The notes beneath the pieces are model-generated. The model was not told where the DNA came from. It saw only the letters and a program-made list of their open reading frames with translations, and did not search any database. The translations under genes and the position numbers were made by a program. From Aldrovandia affinis (Eukaryota > Chordata > Actinopteri > Notacanthiformes > Halosauridae), in assembly GCA_029706075.1 (NCBI GenBank), contig JAINUG010000136.1, forward strand, positions 1,412,001 through 1,476,000: a stretch of DNA of 64,000 bases. Direction: 5' to 3'. Of the stretch, positions 54,863 to 63,095 are shown one piece after another (within the stretch, counting starts at the first letter, position 1; every line of letters begins with the position of its first letter).

Positions 54863-57800
54863 CGTGTGCTAATTCACTTCCACTTTCCAGTGTGAAAATC
54901 CATTACATCATTATTTCCAATCAGAGCCAGGAATAATATCCCAAACTCTCAGCATGTTTTTCTATGGTATTGAGCACGTGCCAGCAATGGAATAGACTTG
55001 CTGAAAGAAATATTGATTAACAAGTTCAAAAGCCTACAATTCATGAGCCTACAATTCAATTGTAGACTCACACAGCAGTATGCCACCCACAATTTGGACA
55101 TAAATCTAAAAACTGTAAAATCTCGATGCATATACACTACCGTTCAAAAGTTTGGGGTCACCTTCCATCTGGACTATCGCTAATCGGGCACTCCTTCATT
55201 CTTCAGCAAGATAACGACCCGAAACACACCCTGAAGTTGTGCAAGAACTATCTGGTGAAGGAGGAATGTGAACAACAACTCAAACTAAAGACCTGGCCTG
55301 CCCAGTGTCCAGACCTCAATCCCATAGAACTTGTATGGGACAAACTGGAAAGGAAGAGTCAAAGCAAAGCAACCCACAAGTTTCTCTGGGAATTGCTGCA
55401 GGATAGCTGGGAAAACATGTCGGGTGATTTCCTGCTAAAACTTATTAACCGAATGGCCACTGTTTGTGAGGCTATTCTCACGCCAAAGGGTGACTATTTT
55501 GAGGAATCCAAGATTCAATTTTCAATATAATTTTCTTGAACATTTCTTTGATGTTCATTTTGTTCATTGTTACATGTGTTTTTTTTTTTTTTTAAAGTAT
55601 TTACAGAAATGTATACGGTGTAAAGCATTGTCAATTATGAGATAAATCTAGTTTCCAGCAGGTGACCCCAAACTTTTGAACGGTAGTGTATATATATTTT
55701 TTCAGAATCATTGGGACATTGGGGCAAATCAATGAATCCAAATATGCTTAGATTCCACTGGTTGCGCCAGTTTCAGCTCTGGCTGGGAGTGCCACTAGGG
55801 GGTGGCAATTGACTGTCCGCCCCTTGGGGGAGGGATAAAAGCCGAAGGGAAAACCCGCTGCATATATTATGAGGGGTCCTGTGTGTGGATGACAGGCTTC
55901 GGCTTAGGCAGGTACTGGCTCGGAGGAGGCAGTACAGCGCTCACTACCGCAGCGAGTTCTCATAAGAGGGAGGGGATAATTGGATACTAAAAGTGGGGGG
56001 AAAAATGGGGAAAAAAACTAAAATAATAAATGTCAAAAAAGAAATATATATATATATATGCTTGGCTGAATGGGCTCATTGTCTGTAAAATGGAGCTGTA
56101 ATGAGCCGTGTGTTTCCTGTGAGATTCCAGAGAAAGGGCTATCAGCTGACTGTCTCTCCTCAGATCAGTCTCACCTGACCTTTGGGCTAATTGCTTTATA
56201 TAATTACTGTATTGCCTACATTTCAGTGCCCATTGGGAGTGAATGCTCTGCTGTACTTTCATACTTTCACATAAATGTTTGAAGTTTTTACAAACTCATC
56301 CTGCGCCATGTGTCAGCCACCATGACACAGAGGCTACCGGATCTACAGGTTAAGCAACATCTACAGGTACCGAGGACAGAGAGGGGCAAGGGGAGATAAA
56401 GGGCGACATATTTAATAGCACACTGTGACTGCAAACATTTTCCATCGTCACTTTTTCCTCTTCGTCAACATGCTACAGATTCTTAGTACCTGCCGCTGAC
56501 ACATTCTGAAGATTCCGTGGGTTAGGAAAAGTAGTCGCAGGAAAGTCTAAAGAACACAAAACACAAGTCTATGAAGCGGCGCAGTGATTATGATTATGAT
56601 TTATTGTTATGATTTCAGAATGACAGGATTTATTGTATGCATCTGCATCTGTGATGTTTAAACCTCTAGACCGCATCAATCAAACAGCTTAAATAAAATG
56701 ACTAAACGTCAATAATGCAAGTGGACAATCTGAGATGGGCCTTTATCTAATCTGTCCTGGGCAATATCACAAATATCCATGCTTTTCTGACCATCTGAAA
56801 TACCCTCTAGCACAATGCATACTGTCCCGCATGGGGAAACTCCCATACATTTAGATAAAAATTTAATATATGTGTTTCCATAGTGACTCATTTTAAGTTT
56901 GGTCTTTGGTTCAATGGACAAATGAATGCTGTTGAGGGCACTCAAGGCTTTGACTTTTGACTTTGGCAGTGCTGTATCATGGGTTTTGATTGGTTGAGGC
57001 CTGTTGTGTTATCATTTCCTACACCTTTAATGGACACAAGCAAACTCAGGACAACTTCTCCTTTGCTATCTCCCTAAACCCTGAGTAAGAGGCAACACAC
57101 CAGGAAGGTTTGGCTGTCTGCTGAGGCCTACTTACATAACAACCCACTGTACACTTCAACCTTAAACATTATGATTCAGACCTACCCATTGCACTGCGTT
57201 TGATCACTTCCCGCAACTATATTTCTACGGTTACAACTTTCATTCAAAATTATGCAGGCTAACTGCTATAACATGAACCACCAGACACACTAATGTTCTA
57301 ACGTTCACCAGACACACTAACGACACACCGAAACAGCTCGTTTCCTGTGCTATGCTAACGGGAGATACCTCTTCTTTGCTCCTGGCTGTGTTAGTGTGAA
57401 GGCTGAAGGCTGTGAAAAGGACACAGACAGAATCCCCCAGGCTCTCCCTGTCGGGACACCGTTGCACCCAAACCTTCAGAGACAGGCCGTCAGAACCGGG
57501 GCCGGGAGGTCAAATGGATTGCAGACACTTGCAAATTGTATTATCGACTGAAAAGGGGACTATTTAGAAGAGGCATGCCGTATCTGCCCTTAACAAATGA
57601 CGTGTAAACCGCCCAAAACAGGGATATTATACCACTGTTTACAAAGGAGGAAATGAAGCAAATGTTATATTTCAAATTGTGAACAAATTCATTTAATGGA
57701 AGTTTTGGAGGGGGGGGTCCTTAAAATCACTGACTACTAATGAGGCTGAACCAGCAAACCTGGTTGCCTGGGCAGCTCTTAACTGCTGATCTAAACTGCG

Positions 57801-60296
57801 GTGTTGCTGCTGGCTCCTTTAGTTTAGTTTAGTTTAGTTTTTTATTTTACATTTCACTTTAAAAAAGACAATACATGGTTACATCCCGCTGTACATTACA
57901 GTTTAAAAAGACATATCAAGGATGACACAGAAAAGTCCTAGGACTTATTTCCATTGTGGTCCTTGTTGTTATTAGGTGTCATGGTGGTGTGTGTGTATTG
58001 TGTTTGTGGTGTTAGGCGTTGGCAGCATAATCAAAGTTGCAATAAATAACAAAAATACAAAATACATTTACATTAGGCATTGGCAGCATAAACTAAATTC
58101 TAATAAATAACAACAAGACCAAATACATTTACATTACTTCCATTAAATCTGCAATAGAGTTCATAACAATCAATTACATACATACTACCCTACCTACTCG
58201 ACTGTCTATTTACAGAGGGACAGAAGTCCGTGGGAAGAAGTCTGAGAAGTAATTTGGTGCTCTGTCATTCACAATTTTGTGAACCAAACTGAGCTTTAAC
58301 AGTGTCACTCTGGCCTCTACAGGGAGCCAGTTAAGCTCCAAGAACTGGTTCCTCCCTACGTGATCACAGGGGCCAAGACCCAATACCACTCTGACTAACT
58401 TGCTCTGAATTTTTCTCTTCCACACCTTGGGAAACCTACAGAACCATGATGTACTGGCTCTCTCCTTGATCTCCAGAACCCTGTGGACACTGAAGCCATT
58501 ACAGGCGGTCGATCGGCATGGGTCACCAATCCCTGATTTAGCCGGCAGGCTTGACTGGCTCTGTCTGACTCGGCTCAGCTTGGGAGTCACACGGGACATA
58601 GCATGCTGGGAAATCACTCTGCCGGACATTAGATCTGCGGCCGGTGCTACAGGGTTGTTAATGGGAGAATGTGGAGCGAGCTGCCCCAGAGTCAGATCCC
58701 ATCACTGGCAAGTAAGGTATCACTTATATTTACCTGCAGCAGGGCCTACCACCCCAAATCTGCCAGCCTGGCCAGGTTCAGACACACACACACACTCAAA
58801 GTGCTGTTGGCTTTCCGGGACCGGAGGGAGGGAACGGTTAGCATGTGCACCCTTCTGGATCCACGTGGGGGCGACAGGAAAGGGAAGAGAACTCAAAGAG
58901 AAGAGGGGTACTGGAATGCGGGGGGATTACCTACCTGCGACGGACAAGGATGTGATCCGTCCAGACACCTCTGAGGTGAGTCTGGGACGCCTGCTTCCGC
59001 TCCTGTTGCTGGTGGTTAGCCTCGGCTCATCTCTGGCCTCGCCCCCTTTTCCCACCTCCACCTCCTTCTCCTCCTCTGGCTCCTCAGAGGGGGGGTGGGG
59101 CAGGAGTAGGATGCGCTGGGATAGGCTGGAGCACAGGGGCGTGGGCCTGGGGAACCCGCTGTTCCCGGAGAGCGAGGGCGAGGAGGGGGGCGGGAGGGGA
59201 GGATCCGGGCTGCTCCTGTCCAGGCTGCTCCCTGCAGGCAGAGGGCTCCAGTGGCTCCCCTCCCACTCCCCATAATCCCCCAGGCTCTCCATAAGCAGGG
59301 CGCTGTACAGGCTGCAGGCCAGAGCCTCCCCCAGAGCAGGCAGGGCCTCCTCCCAGCCCTGCTCCAGGGCCTCCTCCTCCTCCTCCTCCACCTGGAGTGG
59401 GCTGGACAGCGTGGAGGCACACAGAGGTGGGGAGCCCAGGAGAGAGACCTTTGTAACAGCTCCTCCAGGTCCAGCAGCTTGGCCCTCACATGCTCCCCCG
59501 CCACCCTCCTGTCTGCCTCATCGTCCCGCTGCGCCCGGAGGTCGTGACTGCTGTGGGGACGCCCTGCGCTGTCCTGGATGCCCCGGGGGGCTGCTGGGTG
59601 GGCCGAGCTGCAGGTACAGCTCGGAGTCGTACTCTGAGAGCTCACTGCCCAGGGCAGTGCTGGACCCGCAAGTCTGGGAGTCTAAGAGGCTGTGAGCCAG
59701 CCTGCTGATGTGGGGCTCGTTATGGATACCCCCACTGCCAGGTGTGCTGAACGGAGACCTAGAGTCCGACAGGAGCAGCCCCTGGCTGGAGACGGGGGTC
59801 CTGGGGGCCCCTGGCTGTGTTGAGGTGACCTCAGCAGTATCCAGGCTCTTTCCCTCGCTCTGTGGGGACCCCTCCCTCTCCACCACCCCCTCCGTCCCCC
59901 ATTTCCTCCGCTGTGGGCCCCTGGCCATGTGCATCAGGGCCCCCAGGGGCCGGGTGAGGGAACGTTGCGGGCCCCTGCTGCTCAGCACCTTCCCAATGCT
60001 CCTCCCCCATCGGCCTGGGAGCTTGGCGCCCTGGTTTCCCATGGTGACCCTGGCCCTGCAGTCATGGTGGTGCTGGGTTGTTGGCCGACTGAGCTTTGCA
60101 GCAGTCCCCCCTGAAGCTCGGCTGCAGTCTCACAGGCCCCGCCCCTCTGCTCGTGGCCGTTGGTGGGCGGGGCATGGCTGGGACCTCTGCCCTTATATAT
60201 GAAATCCCGTGCCCTCCCAGCGGGGACGTATGGGCGGATGCAGCTCTGCTCTCTGATTGGCTGGTGCAGGTGTAGAGCTGTGTGCGTGCCCGCCAT
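33168..60296 (-). CDS. fmn1: Formin-1, actin nucleator (18 coding exons in the long form, alternative first exon)
   Basis: Formins nucleate and elongate actin filaments; formin-1 acts at adherens junctions and in limb and kidney development. Exons from 5' to 3' are 60296-58935 (long form) or 45530-43668 (short form), 50925-50783 (long only), 42191-42071, 41426-41365, 41117-40383, 40160-40019, 39602-39515, 39004-38943, 38266-38178, 37851-37722, 37298-37152, 37045-36986, 36552-36433, 35783-35691, 35330-35279, 34898-34747, 33836-33755 and 33212-33168. All junctions are GT-AG. With frame breaks corrected, phases close to give about 1,228 (long) or 1,348 (short) residues. The C-terminus [14 protein letters not shown] matches human FMN1 closely. 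About nine frame breaks occur, most being one missing base in a homopolymer; with unbroken splice sites this suggests sequence error rather than a pseudogene. The strand and the convergent position relative to scg5 match human 15q13. Confidence 0.92.
34251..34756. repeat. 59-bp minisatellite carrying copies of a splice donor
   Basis: Units begin at 34261, 34320, 34379, 34438, 34497, 34556 and 34615, exactly 59 bases apart, with an irregular stretch to 34691 and a last partial unit running into the exon. On the minus strand each unit contains CTAAGAGAGGTGAGTGGAGC; the true donor of the exon at 34898-34747 reads CTGAGAGGTGAGTGGAGC. The array lies at the start of the following fmn1 intron. Confidence 0.9.
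36122..36290. repeat. 32-bp minisatellite in fmn1 intron
   Basis: About five units of roughly 32 bp on the pattern CTGCCTGTCAGTACTGAATC plus AGCTCCCATCAT, alternating between two variants (tgaatcagctcc and tgaatctgctcc). It lies between FH2 exons 36552-36433 and 35783-35691. Confidence 0.75.
36555..36898. repeat. (GA)-rich minisatellite abutting an fmn1 acceptor
   Basis: About 340 bases of GAGAGACAGAGAGAGGGA-like repeats, with units such as 'gtgtcagagagacagagaga'. On the fmn1 strand this is a pyrimidine-rich tract that runs directly into the CAG acceptor of the exon starting at 36552. Open frames over it are low complexity. Confidence 0.85.
39289..39445 (+). mobile_element. tRNA-derived SINE, copy 5
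   Basis: 'ggttctgtgtgactcagtag' corresponds to the A-box region, with an inserted 'caagtggt' duplication, then 'gggctcaattcccactggg' and the body 'ctgaaaaatgtatgcattca'. The tail is shortened ('gtaacttggataaaagtgtc'). It lies antisense in an fmn1 FH2 intron. Confidence 0.8.
40383..41117 (-). CDS. fmn1: fmn1 exon with coiled coil end and FH1 poly-proline region
   Basis: The exon opens [20 protein letters not shown] and carries [19 protein letters not shown], both close to human FMN1. The FH1 region follows: runs of 7-13 prolines separated by GAG, MPGCG and MPMPGCG, which bind profilin-actin and SH3/WW proteins. The exon ends [15 protein letters not shown], the start of the FH2 lasso. It has 735 bases but phase requires 3n+2, so one base too many is present (or two are missing). 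The frame change lies between about 40820 and 40680, in the Ser/Pro-rich lead-in. Confidence 0.9.
41365..42191 (-). CDS. fmn1: fmn1 shared exons 42191-42071 and 41426-41365
   Basis: The first exon is the common acceptor for both alternative starts; it begins in phase 0 with [20 protein letters not shown] and includes [20 protein letters not shown], very similar to human FMN1. The second encodes [20 protein letters not shown], part of a charged predicted coiled coil preceding FH1. Both are intact with strong donors (GCAG|GTAAGG and AAAT|GTAAGT). Confidence 0.9.
41530..41660. repeat. Short tandem repeat in fmn1 intron
   Basis: About three units of roughly 50-57 bases built on 'atgtacatgtttagtgtaga' and 'cagacctaggggcccc', with many substitutions. 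Confidence 0.55.
43163..43500 (+). mobile_element. Tc1-like transposase relic
   Basis: The segment starts 'tacaggtaactgccaaaata', the same terminal motif as the element at 47274. Its + frame at 43232 reads [20 protein letters not shown] and [10 protein letters not shown], matching the central transposase region of Tc1-like elements (the 'VWGAFSWHGLGPL' region). The catalytic DPKHT and NPIE parts are missing. It is a dead fragment in an fmn1 intron. Confidence 0.65.
43668..45530 (-). CDS. fmn1: fmn1 alternative first coding exon, short-type isoform (MENV start)
   Basis: The exon begins [20 protein letters not shown], resembling the start of the mammalian formin-1 isoform that begins MENV. It encodes about 622 acidic, Ser/Pro/Thr-rich residues and ends EHKALTHSN in phase 0 (donor AAAC|GTAGGT), joining 42191. 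Near 44521-44643 a 42-bp unit is repeated three times ([14 protein letters not shown] and variants). Three frame breaks are each solved by one added base in a homopolymer: about 44808-44811 (CCCC), 44082-44088 (A7) and 43955-43959 (G5). Length 1863, or 1866 after correction, keeps phase. Conserved blocks [20 protein letters not shown] and [13 protein letters not shown] near the end support a real protein. Confidence 0.85.
44521..44643. repeat. fmn1: In-frame 42-bp tandem repeat inside fmn1 coding exon
   Basis: Three near-identical 42-bp units (plus-strand phrase 'attgggggactttggtcagg') code on the minus strand for 14-residue units DQSPPMxGDQVCTP. Unit length is a multiple of three, so copy-number change would not break the frame. 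Confidence 0.85.
47274..47807. mobile_element. Tc1-like element, non-autonomous, inverted ends
   Basis: The left end 'caggtagtagccaaaaaggt' plus TGAAACACC and the right end 'ggtgtttccacctttttggc' plus ATACAACTG are inverted repeats. Internal + strand phrases translate in pieces to [11 protein letters not shown] and [17 protein letters not shown], resembling the N-terminal DNA-binding part of Tc1-like transposases. It is strongly shortened and frameshifted. Confidence 0.65.
48370..49030. repeat. Compound (CA)n minisatellite
   Basis: About a dozen blocks of 'gacctgcagtactgacacag' followed by 'acctgagccattca' are separated by (CA)n runs of varying length. It is a higher-order repeat in which a ~30-base unique unit alternates with a microsatellite. 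The long minus-strand frames of Cys-Val repeats are artefacts. Confidence 0.9.
49567..49685. repeat. Inverted pair of AGCAGACGC modules (hairpin-forming)
   Basis: 'tttagcagacgctcttatcc' plus AGAGCGACTTACA at about 49582 is followed 15 bases later by its near reverse complement 'gtaagttgctctggataaga' plus GCGTTTGCTAAAT. Arms of about 32 bases can form a stem with few mismatches. Confidence 0.8.
50783..50925 (-). CDS. fmn1: fmn1 long-isoform second coding exon
   Basis: 143 bases translate as (D)[20 protein letters not shown] and end IISTSLDLT. It takes phase 1 from the long first exon and leaves phase 0, as needed to join 42191. The acceptor (TCTGCAG) and donor (GACC|GTGAGT) are good. The frame is intact. 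The acceptor is bordered by a minisatellite. Confidence 0.8.
50926..51475. repeat. Minisatellite of 'acacacaggaccacggtctc' units
   Basis: About 16 units of roughly 22-36 bases on the pattern CCACACACAGGACCACGGTC plus TCCTTCCACAGACC, with two main length classes. It begins within about 15 bases of the acceptor of the fmn1 exon at 50925. All six-frame ORFs across it are repeat artefacts. Confidence 0.9.
52870..52925 (+). repeat. Short AGCAGACGC-family fragment
   Basis: 'ttttaggcatttagcagact' followed by CTCCAGAGCGACTTACA is the core of the dispersed repeat with a 7-base internal loss. Confidence 0.6.
53188..53241. repeat. (CA)n microsatellite
   Basis: A (CA)n run with one CAAA interruption, about 54 bases, in the fmn1 intron. 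Confidence 0.9.
54667..54880. repeat. (CA)n microsatellite with repeated 30-base spacer
   Basis: Three (CA)n blocks are separated by copies of 'gcgtgtgctaattcacttcc' plus ACTAACACAC. It is another case where a microsatellite and a short unit amplify together. A shorter CA run occurs at about 54447-54473. Confidence 0.85.
55135..55688 (+). mobile_element. Internally deleted Tc1/mariner element with intact ends
   Basis: Inverted ends CACTACCGTTCAAAAGTTTG (left) and CAAACTTTTGAACGGTAGTG (right) extend about 29 bases and are flanked by TA dinucleotides at 55133-55134 and 55689-55690, the Tc1 target duplication. The single + frame (55126-55530) starts abruptly in the catalytic core: [10 protein letters not shown] holds the second Asp and PDLNPIE the last acidic residue of a DDE transposase. 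The DNA-binding domain and first catalytic Asp are deleted, leaving 554 bp of a usual 1.3-1.6 kb. It is non-autonomous. Confidence 0.88.
57820..58630 (-). mobile_element. LINE fragment, C-terminal part
   Basis: The minus frame from 58629 to 58210 ends with [20 protein letters not shown] and [17 protein letters not shown], which matches the region after the RT domain in fish LINE polyproteins (the 'LHWLPV...YKALHGLAPSYL' pattern). The upstream part is not recognised. A (TTTAG)n tract at 57820-57842 may mark the 3' end on the minus strand. Limits are approximate. Confidence 0.5.
58935..60296 (-). CDS. fmn1: fmn1 long-isoform first coding exon
   Basis: The start [20 protein letters not shown] then FIYKG matches the N-terminus of long human FMN1 (MEGTHCTLQLHKPI...SYKG). 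The ATG at 60296-60294 has a good context (CCCCATGG). [10 protein letters not shown] (60042) matches MGNQEGKL in human, and SELYLQL near 59625 resembles SELYLDL. Near the end is a long acidic run ([20 protein letters not shown]). The donor is GCAG|GTAGGT after phase 1. Three frame breaks occur: one base missing between about 60200 and 60045 (place unknown), one extra or two missing in the C6G4 run at 59581-59590, and one A missing at 59450-59452. The net length of 1,363 keeps phase. A splice acceptor near 60425 (TTTTAACAG) probably begins the exon. Confidence 0.8.
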
Positions 60297-62449
60297 GGGG
60301 GGCGCCATCCTGTCTCTCACGCACGTGATTCCACACTCAGTGGTCTCTGGCCCTGTCCATGCCTCTGTTTTCAACATAGAGCGGTGCCCCCACAACATCA
60401 CCTCTTCTTCTTGCCTTTTTTCTCCTGTTAAAAATAAAGGGCCAACATGGTTGATACAAAACTCTCTTTTCATCAAACAAATATATATTATTTTGCTCCA
60501 GAGAGAACCGTATAAAGGGTGACAAACATGTAGTCATTAAAATGTCCTTATAGCACCCATTTTTACTTTATTATCCTACTGCAGGTGGATATTTACTGCA
60601 GCGACACAGGCAAAGCACCTCATCAAAGATAAAACAACTTAACCATCTGCTTGAAGGTCTAATCCCCCTGTGCCTCATGGTGTGGTCACAGTGAATGTCA
60701 TTCAGTGTAATTTCAATTCAGACATTCTCACTGTACAGAACAGTACACGGCACCACATAAAAAACACCTAACAATGGCAGCCCAAAGGTTCCCTTCTATA
60801 AATGTGAACAGCCAAATCATTTACCAGAAACCTTAAACCAACCCATACATATGCTGGGGGAAAAAACGTAACATGTCACTTTAAATGGGTCTTAGATTTT
60901 GATCAAAACAAACTAACCCTAAAACAATTAATTCAGTTGAAGATGAGAAGAATTACATAAATGGTTATAATACACGTGCCAAATGGCCAAGGAGTGACTG
61001 TGTGGAAATCAATGGAACGCTATGGCAATAGCCACTATTCACAAATATTTTTTCAAAAGCTCATTCAGAAGTTGGCAGCCGAGCAGCTGTTCTCAAAGGC
61101 GAACTCAAACGGCCCCATCTTAGGCGCCGATCGACACCGCGCTAACCCGGCTTATCGCACATCAAGACCCACAGCTGCAAATGCACACAGCAGCAGTGTG
61201 ACAATGTGGAGGAAACCATAAGGGGAAAAGCCTGCATTGCCTCTGAACACACAGACTGGCCAGGCCACCACACACAAACTCCCCTTCCATATTTGCAAAT
61301 CAAATCAGAGCCAGGACATGCCCAGAATTTGACTGAATGCACACAGTGTGGTGCCATGAAAACAGACAGCACACTGGTGAACTTCAGCGGGTCTTTATGC
61401 CATGTCTGGTTCTACAGCAAAGTATGCTATACACAAGGCTGACAGCTGGCCTTCATTTATTAAACATGGCCAACTAAATAACTCAAATGTGCCATTAATA
61501 GGTATTATACAGGTCATAAATTTGTATTCATTGTTTTAACAGGTTTCATTGACAGTGATAGCAGTAGTAGTAGTAGATTATTATTATTAGTAGTAGTTGT
61601 AGTAACATCAGTGGTATCGTTATCCTCATAATTTATTTATTTTATATTTTTGTGTACATTTCTAGTAAATGTCTGGAACTGTGATACTGTGGTTGTACAT
61701 TATGTGTTTTTATGTGATAGATTTGTTGAGCGACTTGAATGTGCAAAACAACAAAGGATCTATCTATCTATCTATTTATATATCAACCTACCTACCTACC
61801 TATCTCTCATTATCTTCTGAAAGAGCACATCCTCAATCTGAAATAAGGGGTTAATATTTCTGAATACACGTAACGTTATATATTCGACTCTATATTAGAT
61901 ACAAATTAAAGTAACTCAATAGAATTACTTGACTTTTTACCCACAATTGCAAAAAAAGACAAAAAAGCAGGCTACCGTAATTACAGGGCTTTGGGGCACC
62001 AAGTCATTACTTTAAACTGTATTAGCAGTTATTTTAGTGCCGCTTTAGAAAATGTTTCAGCACAGAAATGAAACCGACTAATGCGAATGTGAAGCGTTTT
62101 ATCATGTAACTGAAGCTAACTCACGCACTAATTCTAGGGTTTCCATACAGTCGCAGCTTTGAAGCCAGGATGCCTGGTCGCCGAATTTAATAGGAATGCT
62201 CTCATCTAAATGTGTCTTTCTTTAAAAACACGGACACATGCTCAAACCGTTTTAATAAATGTGTTAAGTACAATCTATCCACTGATCACAATGACATGTC
62301 CAAGAATGTACTATTTAAACTTGCGTGTCTATATAAGTTGAAACCCGTCGGATGAACTGAAATATTCGCAAATACGACACAATTCCCTGAAAAGACACCT
62401 CTTGATACACAGGTGTGCTTACGTAAAAGGTGCATATAAAATTACTTAC
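60297..62449. other. fmn1: fmn1 5' UTR part and first intron
   Basis: 60297-60424 is probably 5' UTR of the exon carrying the long-isoform start. From there to 62449 no gene is recognised. It has an (AGT/TAG)n trinucleotide stretch near 61562-61605 and an (ATCT)n/(ACCT)n stretch at 61758-61810. The ORF at 60961-61442 is unrecognised. Confidence 0.45.
61758..61810. repeat. Tetranucleotide microsatellite
   Basis: (ATCT)n passing into (ACCT)n over about 50 bases. Confidence 0.85.
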
Positions 62450-62620
62450 ACACTTTATAGTATCCTCGGATCACTCTCACTTGTCATCGCTCCAGGCTGA
62501 CTTCAAGACTTGCTCTCTGGGGACATCGCGCTAAGACCACGATAGACATAGCATGTAGCCAATGAGAAAGCCCAGCGTCCCCCCGAACTGCTCTGATTGG
62601 TCATATTTTTCACCGACAGG
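62450..62620 (-). promoter_or_regulatory. fmn1: Predicted fmn1 upstream promoter and untranslated exon
   Basis: On the minus strand a strong donor (AGTGT|GTAAGTAAT) ends a putative untranslated exon at 62450. Upstream are two inverted-orientation CCAAT-type motifs: GACCAATCAG on the minus strand near 62600 and CCAATGAG on the plus strand near 62558. No TATA box is evident. The exon start may lie near 62520-62540. This is inferred from position only. Confidence 0.4.
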
Positions 62621-62757
62621 GCCATATCACAGGGGCGGAATGGACTAATGCCATCAGCTAGTGACCTAAGGGTGCTCCAACTGGCAGAGGTTATGAGGAT
62701 TTAAAGAAAAGTAGTTCACATCTGTTTTTTATTCTATTTACGTAATCGATAACCAAG

Positions 62758-62915
62758 AGGTTCTCTGTGGCTCAGTTGGTATAGCATGGCGTTAGCAACG
62801 CTTAGGTTGTGGGTTCATTCCCCACTGGGGCCACATATACTGAAAAATGTATGCATTCACTACTGTAAGTCGCTTTGGATAAAAGCGTCTGCTAAATGGC
62901 AATTATTATTATATT
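62758..62915 (+). mobile_element. tRNA-derived SINE, copy 6
   Basis: A well-preserved copy: TGGCTCAGTTGG A-box, 'gttgtgggttcattccccac' B-box region, body 'actgaaaaatgtatgcattc' and tail 'gtaagtcgctttggataaaa' plus GCGTCTGCTAAATGGC. Confidence 0.88.
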
Positions 62916-62982
62916 ATTATTAAGAGGTCAGATTTTATAGGAGCTATATATTTCAAGATGAGTTCAACATTTGACATTGACA

Positions 62983-63095
62983 TTTTAAACATTTAGCAGA
63001 CGCTCTTATCCAGAGCGACTTACAAGATGTGCATTAATACATGGTAGGAACAATCATTGTTTGCGCAAGAGATCAGTGCAGCTAATACAGCGATA
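62983..63095 (+). repeat. AGCAGACGC-family repeat
   Basis: 'catttagcagacgctcttat', 'ccagagcgacttacaagatg', 'ggtaggaacaatcattgttt' and 'gatcagtgcagctaatacag' align end to end with 7870-7975. It lies only about 70 bases from a SINE in which the same core occurs reversed. Confidence 0.75.

Larger units (their letters stand above)
51476..58934. other. fmn1: Large fmn1 intron between long-isoform exons 1 and 2
   Basis: No further exon is recognised between about 51480 and 58934. Repeats listed separately are CA tracts, a short AGCAGACGC copy (52870-52925), a Tc1-like copy (55135-55688) and a LINE fragment (57820-58630). 53690-53790 holds two loose copies of 'cactgactccaggtcagt'. 55740-56000 and 56280-57760 look like plain intronic sequence. 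Confidence 0.5.
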
